This document shows positions 49,371 through 60,548 of a DNA stretch of 64,000 bases, piece after piece. Made by a program: the position numbers and the translations under genes. Location: the NCBI GenBank assembly GCA_019649035.1, contig BMAT01003768.1, positions 7,081-71,080 of the forward strand. Reading direction: 5' to 3'. Each line of letters starts with the position of its first letter. Within the stretch, counting starts at the first letter, position 1. Under the pieces are notes generated by a model. The model was not told where the DNA came from and made no database searches. It saw only the letters and a program-made list of their open reading frames with translations. Source of the DNA: Elysia marginata (lineage: Eukaryota > Mollusca > Gastropoda > Plakobranchidae).

Positions 49371-51128
49371 AGACTGCTTGCATCGATGAAGAACAAGCTG
49401 TACTCCTGTTTCTGCACAACGGATTCGGCTACTGCAAAGATAATACTGGTACTTTCTCTCAAACGCAAGCTTCCCCAGTTCACAGTAAAGACAAATAAGC
49501 GCAGTCATCATTCTTTTAGCTGCCCTTCCGTGACTTACAGAAGTTCCAAGAAAATGTCCAACGTGTTGAGTTAGAATGCCAGCACCACCACGATTATCCC
49601 AACTGGCAATCATACACGTTACAAGCGTTTTCCCCACTGTATCACTGTTACTCTATATGTTTACGTTGCTGAGCTGGACACGGACCGGGCGCAGTATGTT
49701 CGCGGCCGCTGACGCGCAGGTGTCGCAAGTGGCACAAAGCAGGCCCACAATCAGAAAGGAAGGCACTCCTAAAAAATTCTGTCAGCAACTAACGTTGATA
49801 CGTTACCCCCTTTTCCAGACCACGCCTACTTATTCGAAAGGGAAAAAAAATGCACGCAACAGGATCAGGCATATAATTATGTACTTGAACAAGCAAACCT
49901 CACTTTGCTAAGTCTCTGTAGAGGAAAAAAACCCTCAGATAGTTGGGACATGAAAATGGTGTGATTGTCGAATCCTTTAAAATAATTGTCATGTAAAAAG
50001 TTGCAAAGATAAAGAGGAATGTAAGAAAACTATGCAAAAAGAGTCTGATTTCTGAGTGTGGCATTGATTAGGCATATAGCGCATGGGATAATATGAATGA
50101 AAGCATAGTATCACAGAGAATAATAAATACCGGTGCTGTGAAAGGCAAAAGAGGAGGTGCTGCGCGAGTGTTGGTGCTAAAGGCCGCAACACCATTGTTT
50201 ATTAATAAGGTTACCGGGTAAAAGCTTCGGCCTACCGATAATGTTTGAGACCGAATTCAATGTACGTGTGTATTGAGTCATGAAAATAGCTGCAAGAAAA
50301 TAGTCATTACCAAGGTTATTTATAGTTCCCCGCTGTTTGATGCCCGAGCCTTCGGCCCTCGGACTCGGCCAGGTTTGACACTAATGCTGTCTCAGTGTCT
50401 GTGCTTTGAGTACGGTAGTCACTGTGTCAAATCTTTTGGGCCAGCCTACTTTCTTTTTTAAGTTCGCTCAAAGCGACTTTGTTGAAAAGGTACAGTGAGT
50501 GATGGGTTGTTGAATCTGGTTTATGAGTAGACTAGCAGATTCTATAACAAGACCCGCACTGAAAATTTGCCAATTTAATTAAAAAGTAATTAGATTTGAT
50601 CTGCTTCTTGATCTAGAGCTATTATGTAGATGACCTTTCATTTTTAATGTCAGTTTGTGGGTAGATCTTGAGGTGGAGTCAATAACTCAATTCAGATCCA
50701 AGAAACGCCCACATCAATCTTGAAATTAGATCTAGACTCTAGGCCAAGAGCCTATCTAGAATCTATTACTAGTTCTAGGTCTATTACTTTTAGCATTATA
50801 GATTGATCTAGAAAACGGCAAGATGCTGGATCTAGATCAAACCTAGACATCTTTGATCTAGATCCAGCATCTTGCCGTTTTCTAGATCAAACCTAGACAT
50901 CTTTGATCTAGATCTAGATTCTAGATCTAGATGTAACCAAATAATGAGAGGGTAATTTATCATAGAATCTAGTAAAACAAGAGCAGCAGTTCTTTCATCT
51001 GAACTTGGAGTCAACATATATATACACTGGTGGTCAACACGTAAAAATTAAAAAAAATTATTGTAAACTTGTACTCTTACACCCACAACCAGAACATTAC
51101 ATTTCTTACCTTCCATTACTCTGTTGGG
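49371..51128. other. Gene-free region with TCTAGATC clusters
   Basis: Several open frames (49320-49911) have no recognisable family. 50590-50940 is dense in TCTAGATC words and includes the palindrome at 50804-50889. Confidence 0.45.
50804..50913. repeat. 38-bp perfect palindrome with overlapping direct repeat
   Basis: 50804-50841 and 50852-50889 are exact reverse complements (38 of 38) around a 10-base spacer. In addition, 50831-50863 is repeated directly at 50881-50913. Arms contain AAAACGGCAAGATGCTGGAT flanked by TCTAGATC. As RNA or single-stranded DNA it would form a very stable hairpin. Confidence 0.93.
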
Positions 51129-51219
51129 AAAATCCTGGCATTGGCCCGCTGACAGAACAGACAAAATGAAGTGGATGATAACCCGTTTTTAACACCAGCG
51201 GGCCGATCCCTGGATTAAG
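51129..51219. mobile_element. Short foldback element, family F, copy 2
   Basis: Ends AATCCTGGCATTGGCCCGCT and (inward) AATCCAGGGATCGGCCCGCT, imperfect inverted repeats of about 20 bp around AGTGGATGATA. Matches 31693-31783. Confidence 0.68.
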
Positions 51220-51449
51220 CCACTTCGTTTCCCATTGATAGCCATTTTAACTATTTTTAAGGGCAAGTGCGGTAAACCACTCTGAATAGGAGTATGTGGA
51301 TCCCATGGTCGATTTTCAGATTTTTTGATATTGTAAAATGATATCTTTTCCTCAACACAATGGTACCGTTTTTTTGTTTGTTTCATAGACACCTATTTAT
51401 TTAAGTATTTTTAAAATCAATTTATCTGAGCAATCGCCCCTATTATAAG

Positions 51450-52080
51450 CCCTATCCTGCAGTGCACTTTAGGAACAGTCCACTTTCCAAGGGTGCAATG
51501 TCAACACATTCGCCGAACAGGGTGAAGGCCCTAAAACGTCCCCGTTTCACATCTGAACATTGTGATACCGACAGCGAGTATACTATTAGGGTGTGGACTA
51601 ATGAGATGACAAGGCTGCTGGCTGAACTGCAGGCTAAAGCTGGGGTCTGCTCGTAAAATCTAGGAACCATTCCCTCCGCACACCGAGCAGCTACTGAATT
51701 ACGAGCTCCGGCTCGCTCGGTCTCTGTGGGCATCGTATGCATCGCAGGGCCTCATAGCTCCGAGGGAATTATTAGGTCTCATGGCTCGGTGGGCCTTGCT
51801 GCGCATCGCTGGCCTTGTTGGATCTTATGGCTCGGTGGGCCTTGCTGTGGTGAGGTCACTGCCTCGCTGCGCGAGTTGTGATGGCCAGGCCCGCTCAATA
51901 CTACAGGCACGCGAACCAAAGAGGGTGGAACCAACCTCTTTGCGTGAATGCAGGCAAGCGTGGGGGGAGGGGGGTGTCGAGAGAGGGGGAAGGAGAGACA
52001 CTGGCGCAGGGGTCATTGGGTGCAAATCAAGGTTTCTGTCGCATGGCTTTAACACTAAGACTGAGAAGTGAGATTCGTTT
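51450..52080. repeat. GC-rich repetitive patch
   Basis: Much richer in G+C than its surroundings. ATGGCTCGGTGGGCCTTGCT occurs at 51781 and again about 48 bp later, with degenerate CTCG/CGCTG repeats around. Overlapping frames on both strands reflect base composition. Nature unknown: repeat or CpG-rich regulatory DNA. Confidence 0.55.
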
Positions 52081-53236
52081 AGACAATCATTTTCTGTTTT
52101 TCCCCTCCCCGCCCTTGACTGTTTATTTCCAAATGTATGCAATTCCTTATATAATTAGTCTAGCTAATTTAAAAAGCCTTATTATGTTCTTTATGGTACA
52201 GAAAATGGAAGAAGAATTATAGTATACACAAAAAAAGAAAACACCGATAATCATCATATTAACATTCAATGGCATCATTAAAATGAATATACACACAATA
52301 CATAATTATTAAGCTGTAAATTAAGGTATTATGAGAATAACTGAAATGTACATTTTTTTCATGAACTAAGTACATGTACTAGTTTAAAATGCAATAAAAC
52401 ATAATTATTCGCCAATGGCAAGGGATTATAAAAAAAGAAGAAAAAATTAACGGTGGGAAAAAAAAACACTTTCAGTTTTTCCTAATATTATTCAAAAACA
52501 AGATCATGTCACAAAGTGCACTTTTCCTGTCACCTTTTAGAGTGAACAATTTCCAACAGATGCTAGGCTTTCGACTAGACATGTTGAGCGCTGAGAAATG
52601 TAATGAAGTTTGATCAAATGAAAAGTGAATAATGAAATTGACACAATGAAAAGAAGCAAGAGATGACTGCCTAATTGTAACAACTGAAACAGTTTGAGAT
52701 TTGTCTTGCGGGTCAAGCCTTTATCGCTGTCCTGTGACCCCGTAATCTTATGATGCTGCACGTGCCGCCCCCCCCCCCCCTTTTTTTTTTTCACACACAC
52801 ATCCGATGCATCGATGCTAACCAAACGAACCCTTGGGCACGGCGTATTGTGACTTTGTCATAGATCTAAGTTCTAACGCCCCGGAGGCAGTAAGGAGGAG
52901 GAGACGTTGTAATCTCAAAGGGATAGTTTCTTACTCTTAGGCGCCGATAACTGTGCCGCCCCAGCGTCTCGCGGTAATGTTTGTGCATTGTAGCTAGGCC
53001 TAGTAGTACTAATAGTGGCTGCTAGCTTGGCTTGAAGCAAAGAGGGTATGGGCCACATTTGTTAAAAATTCAAAATACGTTAAACCGTGTTGAAAAATGA
53101 TTTTGTCGTTTGTTTGAAAATGAAAAAAAATTCCTCTTCGATGAACTGGAACTAGAGCAGTGCCCCATTCCTATTTTGCTGTCATGGTAAACTAATGGTA
53201 ACTGAACCAACTTTGTTGTCGTCGATATGGCAATGC

Positions 53237-53240
<4 letters not shown>
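52081..53240. other. Gene-free region
   Basis: A+T-rich, with a C-run followed by a T-run at about 52768-52790 and a short G+C-rich stretch (52860-52980). No gene recognised. Confidence 0.5.

Positions 53241-53271
<31 letters not shown>
53239..53271. repeat. (CT)n microsatellite
   Basis: Uninterrupted CT repeats of about 32 bases just before SINE S1 copy 3. Confidence 0.9.
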
Positions 53272-53272
<1 letters not shown>

Positions 53273-53300
53273 ATTATATATACATTACACATGTATATAC

Positions 53301-53595
53301 CCGTTCTGTGGCCTAGCGCAAAGACACACGCTCAGAGATCGAGAGGTGCGTGGTTCAATTCCCGGCCGCGTCAACCCAAAGACTTAAAATTTGCAGCCGA
53401 TCCGCCTAGTGTCTGACATTATGGATAAATTTGGTGTTAAGTCTGGTCGGCCCGGTGCCAGGATAATGCACAGACTATAGACTGGATAACGTACCCAAGC
53501 GCTCATTACATCACAGTGTAGCAGCACGGTTTCAAAATGTCCCCACTCCCCAACGCCGTCTCTGGTATAAGCTTAATTTTGACTGAAATGAAACT
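53301..53595 (+). mobile_element. tRNA-derived SINE, family S1, copy 3
   Basis: Plus-strand copy with A box TGGCCTAGCG (from 53309) and diverged B box GGTTCAATTCC (53352-53362). The same body follows (TGTTAAGTCTGGTCGGCC, GCCGTCTCTGGTATAAGC). More diverged than copy 1; no clear target duplication because CT repeats flank it. Confidence 0.82.
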
Positions 53596-55020
53596 CTCTC
53601 TCTCTCTTTTGTCTTTTCTCTATCTCCCACTAGCCCCTAAGCTTAGCATAGCCTGCCTCTCGCGTCTAGCGGCTAGGCTAACCAGCAGCGCTAACCAGTG
53701 GCTAATAATTGCGGTGCCAGCAATTCCCCTCTCTTTCCTAAAGTTATATGAGCGAGCGGAATACCAGCCTCTGATTGGCTTCTCATGAATCCCTGAATGT
53801 AGAGAATGGTGCTGAATCGCCCAGCGGATAAGAGACTGTCAGCCACTAGGGAATCGCTCTCTATACCAGCTCGTTGGGAGCTACGAGTTAGTACCATTCC
53901 CACGGACGCACCCCAGCTCTACTGCAGGCACACATGAGACACGGGAGGGTAGACATACACAGCGGCATTGCCTAAAACCTCAGGGATCCTTTTTTCCTTC
54001 TATTTGACTTTCTTTTGTGTTTTTCTCAAAAGGTCCTTATTTAGCAGTAATTAATCTTTGTACACCCAAAAGTTCTTGAGCAATGCACTTCAAACTTTGC
54101 ATGACTTGCCAATGCACCGCTGTCGATTTTGTCAGAAACTTTTAAAAATATTTTTGTTTACTGTAAGTTTTTGTTTACCAATATATTTTTTGTTGAAAAA
54201 AAGTACTTTTTGGTACTTTATCTTTTATGCAAACTCAAAAAGTTCATAAAAATCTTAAAAGCTTCTGACAAAATGTTATAATTGATAAAAACGATTGCCA
54301 TAAACAGAATGCAAATCCATTTTTTAAATTTTGACTTATAAAGGCCTAATGTTTACTATTTTTATCCAATATGGCGCCTACAACAATCGGTTTTCATGGT
54401 AACCAAACATGGGAAATGACAAAATATACGTTTTTCTTTGATTTTTGTTCCACAAACATTATTTAAAAAATTAGATCTTATTATGAAAAAGAAAAAAAAA
54501 TGCCTCTGGCTGCCGCACTGGCCCTTAAAGGTAAAAAGTTGTTGTTACTTCAAGACCTTAGAAATTGATGTATAACTTTTAAAAATAGCATCCCATTTTG
54601 GGATAATATAGTTTATACTTATAGTTATGCTTATAATGTGTAATTAGATCTATTAAAAAGAAAAAAAAGACTTCACATCTTTCCTTCAACAGGTCATTGT
54701 GTATCTGATAAACAATTTATTAAAGAGCCTTCATAATTCTACTGATTTCAAGGGTGCATGGACTGAGCAAAGTGAGTTTGTAAATGGCTTTCTGAGTTTC
54801 TCAATGCTCACATGAACTGTGGTTGGGAATAGAACCCGCAAGGGTCAGAAGAAGAGCTTGATATCCAAAGAAAAAGATTGATCCTCGCTGCCCAATTTTA
54901 CTTTGCTTTATTTAAATTTTTTTCTAATAGTAATATGTCATTTTACAGTTTACGAATCATTGTTGCATCTGCAAGTAGCTCCTTGTATTATTAACATTAA
55001 AAGTAGTAATATATTCTCAG
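53596..55020 (+). other. Region upstream of the CMTM gene
   Basis: 53640-53960 is more G+C-rich than neighbouring DNA and could hold the promoter and a non-coding first exon, because an acceptor (TATTCTCAG) lies at 55012-55020, just before the start codon. This is inference; no TATA box or donor can be chosen confidently. Confidence 0.35.
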
Positions 55021-55039
55021 GTTTGTAAAAGCTGTAGCA

Positions 55040-55174
55040 ATGGCTGATCAACAGGACACCACTCAAGAGAGTAGCACCTCAACAACAACTCATACTATTG
55101 TTTATCTGTGGAAAATCCCCATAGATAAAACATATGTGCAGTCGATTATTGCCATCCTCAAAGTTGTTGCAGCA
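55040..55174 (+). CDS. CMTM-like coding exon 1
   Basis: 45 codons, MADQQDTTQESSTSTTTH through AILKVVAA; hydrophilic N-terminus and the start of membrane segment 1. Donor GCA|GTGAGT. A candidate acceptor 19 bp before the ATG implies an upstream untranslated exon. Confidence 0.85.
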
Positions 55175-58100
55175 GTGAGTAACCCTCATTTAAAAAAAAA
55201 AATATTAAATCTTTTGCCAAGCGGTATAGGTTAAAAATGGTTAAAAGTGCCAACTTCATTTTGGTAGGATGTTTCATCATTCCAGTGTCATGCACCTAAA
55301 TCAGATCATTTTATTAAAGTTATATCATATTGACAGTCTAAGTTAACTTTCGTTTTTTTCCCACAATGCTTTTTGATAATTAACTTTTAAGTTCCTAACT
55401 GCGTTATGAGCTGCTTGCGAGAGAAAGATCCCACCATGTCACATCCAAAGAAGACAAAACTGTTGGCATGCAGTATGTGGCTTGGTGACAACCCTCTAAA
55501 CAGCCTGCCGCATTGAACTAAATCTAGGTCAAGATAATTATCTTGTAATAGAAAATCATGATTTAGTGAACAAAAGAAAGGGTCAGAGAGGGAGGGAGGG
55601 AGGGACAGACTGTCATGTAAGAACAGAAATAAAGACAGAGCAAAAAAGAGAGGAGCGAGGGAGACGGATATAGAAGTTGGGCTAGTACAGTACCGGCACG
55701 CATGTAAATAGACATAATGTATGCCAACAAAAGAAATAAAGGGAATTTTTTAATTGGTGGCGAGTCCATTCAAAGTATCTTACACTCTTTACTTTAACTC
55801 GCAATATTGCAGGCATTCATTTGACTAGTAGAATTGAAAAAATAATATATACAGTGCCCTTGCGTTGAAGTGCTTGGAAACATCTATTTCAGTTTGAAAT
55901 ATCAGAATTTTGATTTAGCAATAGTTGACAAAGAAATAAAATGCTACTTGGGATCCCATAATAGATTAGTTTTTAGAGTTAAAGGGGACTTGCCTTTACA
56001 ATCTTATTCATTTTGTTTTGTTTGAGATAAATAAGATCACACATGTGTACTTTTAAGAGTTTGTTTTATATTACTGTTTAATAGGTTTATCTTTGAGTTC
56101 AGAAACTGAAAAATGTATCCTATGCCATGATAAAAATTATGCTTCATTGATTTTAACTCAAAAGACTTAAACTCTTGAAATGAGATGCCAGTGCTGGTGC
56201 ATTATATTCATATGATTATTTCCACACTAAAGGGATGTAATGCACTGAAAGCTTTAGTCAAAATAGTAACTTACTAACTATCTATCAAATAATTTTATGT
56301 TGATTTCTCAACCCTTTCGCAGGTTCTTTCTTTGATTGCATTTATCTGTGTGGCATCTGGGAGATCAGATAACTGTGACGACAAATACTCATCCACATAC
56401 AACTATTTTGAGTTTGTCTCAATATCAGCTTTCTTCACTCTTCTTATTTTGTGGACGATTCATACTATAACATTGAGCTCCAGGTTGTTTTTCAAGCTGG
56501 TTCCATGGCTGTTAGTGGTAAGATATGAAAAAAAGGAATCTCTATTTTTCTTCCCCTTTACTGTTATATGGTTATAAATGTAATGCATAAGCAGCCTATA
56601 GACCTGAGGCTTTGAACTGCTGGTCTTTCATGTTAAGCTTCAGTTTTTTTTCAAGTAATTACAGTGGAAATCTCCAAAATCAAAGTTCTCTTCTTACAAG
56701 GTTTTAACTCACTACACAAAAATGACATCTTGCTATCTTAGAACCCACACTGAATATGGACCATGGAATAAGTTTCTTTTCACATGTACACACCACAAAA
56801 TGAGAAACAAAAGTACTGTTATGAATTCCAGAACAAAGAAGTAGACTAGTAAATAAACCTAATTGTACGCATGTAAATCAAATCCTCTTTATTTCAAGTT
56901 TTTTTTTTATTTCCAAGAGATATGAATTAAGAGGTTTCTACTATGAGTGTTTTACTGACAAATTTGTTAATTGTGATTTTGAAAGTTACTAAACTTATAT
57001 TAAATGTCTTGATATAGAGAAATACATTTGCTTTTCATAGGCCTAATTGTTCCTGAGAATCTAATTGCTTGTAACTAATGTAAGCTATGAAGGTTTTACA
57101 GAATTTCAGTAGCAATCAATTCCTTCCTTCATGCATGAAACTACAAGCATGTCTCTCTAGCCTGATTTTATACAAAATGGCCCTTGAAAGTGAAATGAAC
57201 TATATGAAGCATTGAACAAGCATGTATCCTATTTAATTAGAAACATGCTCGATAAAGCACATACTAGTATGTACTAATATAATATGTCTTTCAGCATTTT
57301 CAAATTTCAACTCCTTTCTTGCTTGATTAAAACCAAATTGACATGATTTTTTATTGTGTTTGTCTAAATGTCTTGCATTCTGTCCAAATGAGTCGTAAGT
57401 CGGAAGGCTTAGTTTGGAGATATAGGCTTTTAAAGTTTAGTGGCTGTTTAGAAGTCAAAATTTTTTTTTGTAAGATATTGAAGCTTAAACCATTTCTAAA
57501 CAGTTTTCACACCTAATTGATGTTCAAGTTTTTTTTTTAGGTGTTTAATTTAAGTTGGTATAATTGCTAAGGTCTCAATATCTTTATAGTTGTCTAAATT
57601 TTAAATGCTGTTTTCTCCCTATTCTGAAATTCAACAAGTCCTACGCCTGCCGACTTCAAACGGCTCTAACTTCATATGGAAGCATCATAGAGCTTTTCTC
57701 TTTGTTTTGTTTGAAAGTAGAGATAATAATCTTTTCTGTGATACCAATATCTGNNNNNNNNNNNNNNNNNNNNNNNNNNNNNNNNNNNNATTTCAACTCC
57801 TTTCTTGCTTGATTAAAACAAAATTGACATGATTTTTTATTGTGTTTGTCTAAATAGTAATTCGGGAATGTGATTTTTTTTCTTTTAAACCATTTAAGAT
57901 GAAATTGTTTTTTTATATTTAATAACTTACACTTTGGTTCTTTTGACACTTAATGCAAAGAATTTAATTTAAGATGTTTTACATGCAACGTGTTAAGCCA
58001 AATTTTCTCTAGACCATGATTGGTAGGGGAAGGAGATTCAGATTATTAAGCAAAGAAGAACATAGGTCTGAAACTTAACATTTTTGTTACACATATTTTT

Positions 58101-59255
58101 TCTTAAGACATCGTGGGTGTCAAAAGTATAATTTAAATACACGTTCTATTGGCTATGTGAGGGATGTCCCAATTTCAGTATTGTAATGATGAATCTAGTA
58201 GCTAAAGAGCAATATTAATATCACACTGCTCTCTCAATTATTTCTTTGTGTCTGTTTCAGGATCTTATCTACTGTGCAGTGTATATTCTATTCTACTTTA
58301 TCGCAAATTGTGTACTGGCCGCTCAATCTTGTGGCAAAGATAACAACAAAGCAGGAACTGTGAGTTGTTTTTAATTTTTTCTATTGCTTCCACTCAAAGA
58401 ACTAAACAAACAAATCGAATCTTTTAAAAATAATTTTAAAATGTATTTAACCATCCTCTATTTTTCTAATTTCTCCAATTTATACAAGTCGTGCAATATA
58501 CGTAGTGCTTTGCACTGCATATGAGGGACATTTAACTCAGAGTTATTTAAAACCTGACGTTATAATTGGAGTTCAGCAATGTTAAAAATATATGAATAAT
58601 CCCACTCTTTAACCAGGAACTGCCTTGTGGCGATCGACAAACCTAGGTCACGAAGAGGTTAATATGGACAACTGCTTTATTTTCTTTATATGATACTATT
58701 ATAGTCCAGTTCAGATTTTTCAAATCCTATGCAAACAAATTTAAATTTTGATTTATCCATCCAAAACCAAATTATCAGTATAGAAACAAAAGAAAAAGGA
58801 AATTCGTAATCAAAATGTGCTTCAAATTAAGCAAATATTCAAATTATCAAGGTTCAAATTATGCAGACTCAACTGTATTTAATTGAGTCATGTGTATTAT
58901 TACTATTAATTTGCAATTTTTATTCATAATTTTTAATGCAATTCTAGTATATGAAATGACACTTTATGGTAATGATAATAAAAGAATCAATGCAAAAAAT
59001 TTGGTTTTTGAAATTGTTGCAGTATAGCATATCTTATGCTATTGTATATAATCAGTTTGAACTCAAATTAATGCATGAACTTTTTTGTTTCACTTTCATT
59101 CTCAGGCTTTTGGATTTTTTGTCTTGATTTGTTATGGTGGTAATGCTTTCCTTAGCTTCAGAGACTGGCAAGCTTCACGCCATCAACGCCCAAGTAGTGA
59201 CACAACTGCTAAAAGTCCAGACTACAATGCTGAGAGAAACATGGAACTCTACTGA
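55040..59255 (+). CDS. CKLF/CMTM-family MARVEL transmembrane protein (4 exons)
   Basis: Coding exons 55040-55174, 56323-56517, 58261-58359 and 59106-59255, all joined in phase 0, give 192 residues. Donors GTGAGT, GTAAGA, GTGAGT; acceptors TTCGCAG, GTTTCAG, TTCTCAG. Four hydrophobic segments lie at about 36-57, 74-96, 106-130 and 143-161, the MARVEL topology. The best family match is CMTM (CMTM7-like wording: ILKVVAAVLSLIAFICV, YNYFEFVSI, WLLVDLIY, FIANCVLAAQS, AFGFFVLI). The MADQQDTTQESSTSTTTH N-terminus and the tail from RDWQASRHQ to NMELY face the cytosol by family rule. CMTM proteins act in vesicle trafficking and receptor stability at membranes; the specific role here is unknown. The start ATG (GCAATGG) has G at +4. 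Intron 2 contains a family-A MITE and the assembly gap. Confidence 0.87.
55175..56322 (+). other. CMTM-like intron 1
   Basis: A+T-rich with a purine-rich patch (55570-55670); no repeat family recognised. Confidence 0.55.
56323..56517 (+). CDS. CMTM-like coding exon 2
   Basis: 65 codons; finishes membrane segment 1 (VLSLIAFICV), a short extracellular loop with SDNCDDKYSSTYNYF, then segment 2 (FVSISAFFTLLILWTIHT). Donor GTG|GTAAGA. Confidence 0.9.
56662..56943. mobile_element. Possible CAGT-ended MITE T6
   Basis: Left TA|CAGTGGAAATCTCCAAAATC; right end inward TAGTAGAAACCTCTTAATTC. About 15 of the first 20 positions pair. Lies in intron 2 of the CMTM gene. Confidence 0.42.
57370..57753 (-). 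mobile_element. Family-A MITE, copy 4 (cut by gap)
   Basis: Inverted relative to copies 1-3: starts GTCTTGCATTCTGTCCAAAT (the right-end sequence) and proceeds through the reverse complement of the interior to the gap. The far terminus is missing. Confidence 0.8.
57754..57789. other. Assembly gap (36 N)
   Basis: A run of 36 undetermined bases inside intron 2 of the CMTM gene. Frames spanning it are meaningless. Confidence 0.99.
58261..58359 (+). CDS. CMTM-like coding exon 3
   Basis: 33 codons, DLIYCAVYILFYFIANCVLA then AQSCGKDNNKAGT: membrane segment 3 and the second loop with a Cys. Donor ACT|GTGAGT. Confidence 0.9.
58702..58875. mobile_element. Possible CAGT-ended MITE T5
   Basis: Right end ATTATGCAGACTCAACTG|TA, inward CAGTTGAGTCTGCATAATTT; left TAGTCCAGTTCAGATTTTTC, with TA flanks on both sides. 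Imperfect inverted repeat, about 174 bp, in CMTM intron 3. The rest of that intron (58360-59105) shows nothing. Confidence 0.42.
59106..59255 (+). CDS. CMTM-like coding exon 4
   Basis: 49 codons plus TGA; segment 4 (AFGFFVLICYGGNAFLSF), then a polar cytosolic tail with SPDY and a C-terminal Tyr. Confidence 0.9.
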   Translation, partial: AFGFFVLICYGGNAFLSFRDWQASRHQRPSSDTTAKSPDYNAERNMELY

Positions 59256-60240
59256 ACCCCAGATACAAGTATGAACAGAAATGATTGAACAAAAAAAGAC
59301 CACTTCTATGCATAATTATTTGACTTTTTTGTTGTTGTTGTTCTTCACTTTCCAGAGAATGTGGACCATAATTAGAGTATTTTGTATACATTTCTATTCC
59401 TATGTAAATAGAATACATATTTATACATGTGATGTGTAGCAAATAAGGTATTTAGCTAGATTATCATTAGTCATAGTTATTTGATACTAATATTTGTTGT
59501 TTTTATGTGGTCAGGGTTCCACTCTTTGCATAAATATGTTGTACTAATGAAATCTTCAGTTAATTCCCTGAAATTCTAACATTTGTTAGTAATTTCAAAC
59601 AAAACTCCTTTTTGAGGTTACTTTTCTGATTTGAAATATGAGGTCTATACATCAAAAGTTTTGAAACAGCTTTATCTTTTTCTCAGCCATTTACAGCTAT
59701 ATTTCACGAACTCATTACATTAGTTGATATATTAACTTTAAAATTGTATGCTGCGCATAAATTTTAAAATACAAGTGAGAGATTTTAAAATGGAGCTAAA
59801 ATTCTTGATTAGCCTTAGAATTGGCTAGGTCAAAATATAATTAGATACTGCAAATATTGTTTTAATCATTGAAATCCTCAGTTGGACAATGTTCATTCTC
59901 AAACAAGAGATCAGGGTCAAATAATTTTCCTAAATAAAGACGCTCTAATCAGTAACCTTATAGGGGCCTTGATCAAAGAATTTCTGAAACTAAGGGAAAA
60001 AAGGTAACTTTACTATGCAGTTTAGCCTTTTTGGAAAGGTATATATGCAGTTAAATTTTCTGGCAACACTTTGTATACAATGGCACCAAAAGGAGCATTG
60101 GCCATCAAGAACAGCCTGCCAATGCTCTCTGTTTTACTTTTTGGCTGCTGGTGCTTTCTCACCCTGTTGGTCAGGTGCTGCTTAAAATAGCCTCAGTTTG
60201 TTGCTTACATCATATTTAGTGAGCATTTCCAAACTGGAAT

Positions 60241-60548
60241 TTTTTTTTTTTTATTCACTTTATTAATCCCTTTCGGGAAATTTGGTTTCGTTACTCAGCG
60301 TAACTGTGTCGCCACAAGAGCAGCGCCACTAATGCCCCAGCAGACCAATACATTTAAGGGTGTTGCAGGCACATATCACAAATTCAAGAATTGCCTGTAG
60401 CTGGGTACCCATTTTACAGGTGGGTGGACTGGGGAAAGTTAGGGTAAATTGCTTTCCCAAGGCAACTGCAACATGACATGGTCGGGAATCGAACCCACGA
60501 CCTCCAGATCGCGAGTCCGACGCGCTAACCACTCTGCCACGCTGCCCC
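60241..60548 (-). mobile_element. tRNA-derived SINE, family S2
   Basis: Minus-strand head with A box TGGCAGAGTGG (60539-60529) and B box GGTTCGATTCC (60495-60485). The body carries GGGTACCCAGCTACAGGC-type core sequence and CTGTAAAATGGGTACCCAG, and it ends TTCCCGAAAGGGATTAATAA with an A-rich tail. Unrelated to S1 apart from the tRNA-like head. The body recalls conserved animal SINE core domains, but I cannot name the domain. No target duplication found. Confidence 0.8.

Larger units (their letters stand above)
57304..57855. other. 66-bp direct repeat flanking MITE and gap
   Basis: 57304-57369 and 57790-57855 match at 65 of 66 bases. The first copy runs into the MITE at 57370; the second, after the gap, continues into unrelated DNA (AGTAATTCGGG). 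The second looks like the empty site of the first. Confidence 0.85.

Noticed and set aside
49320-49911. Possible genes at 49320-49637 and 49576-49911
   Set aside because: No start context, domains or splice structure; they follow directly on a LINE fragment and are probably repeat-derived.
51452-52222. Overlapping frames of about 100 codons on both strands
   Set aside because: They arise from G+C-rich repetitive sequence poor in stop codons; no family or splice structure.
57564-57949. Frames spanning the N run
   Set aside because: They include undetermined residues and lie in a MITE.
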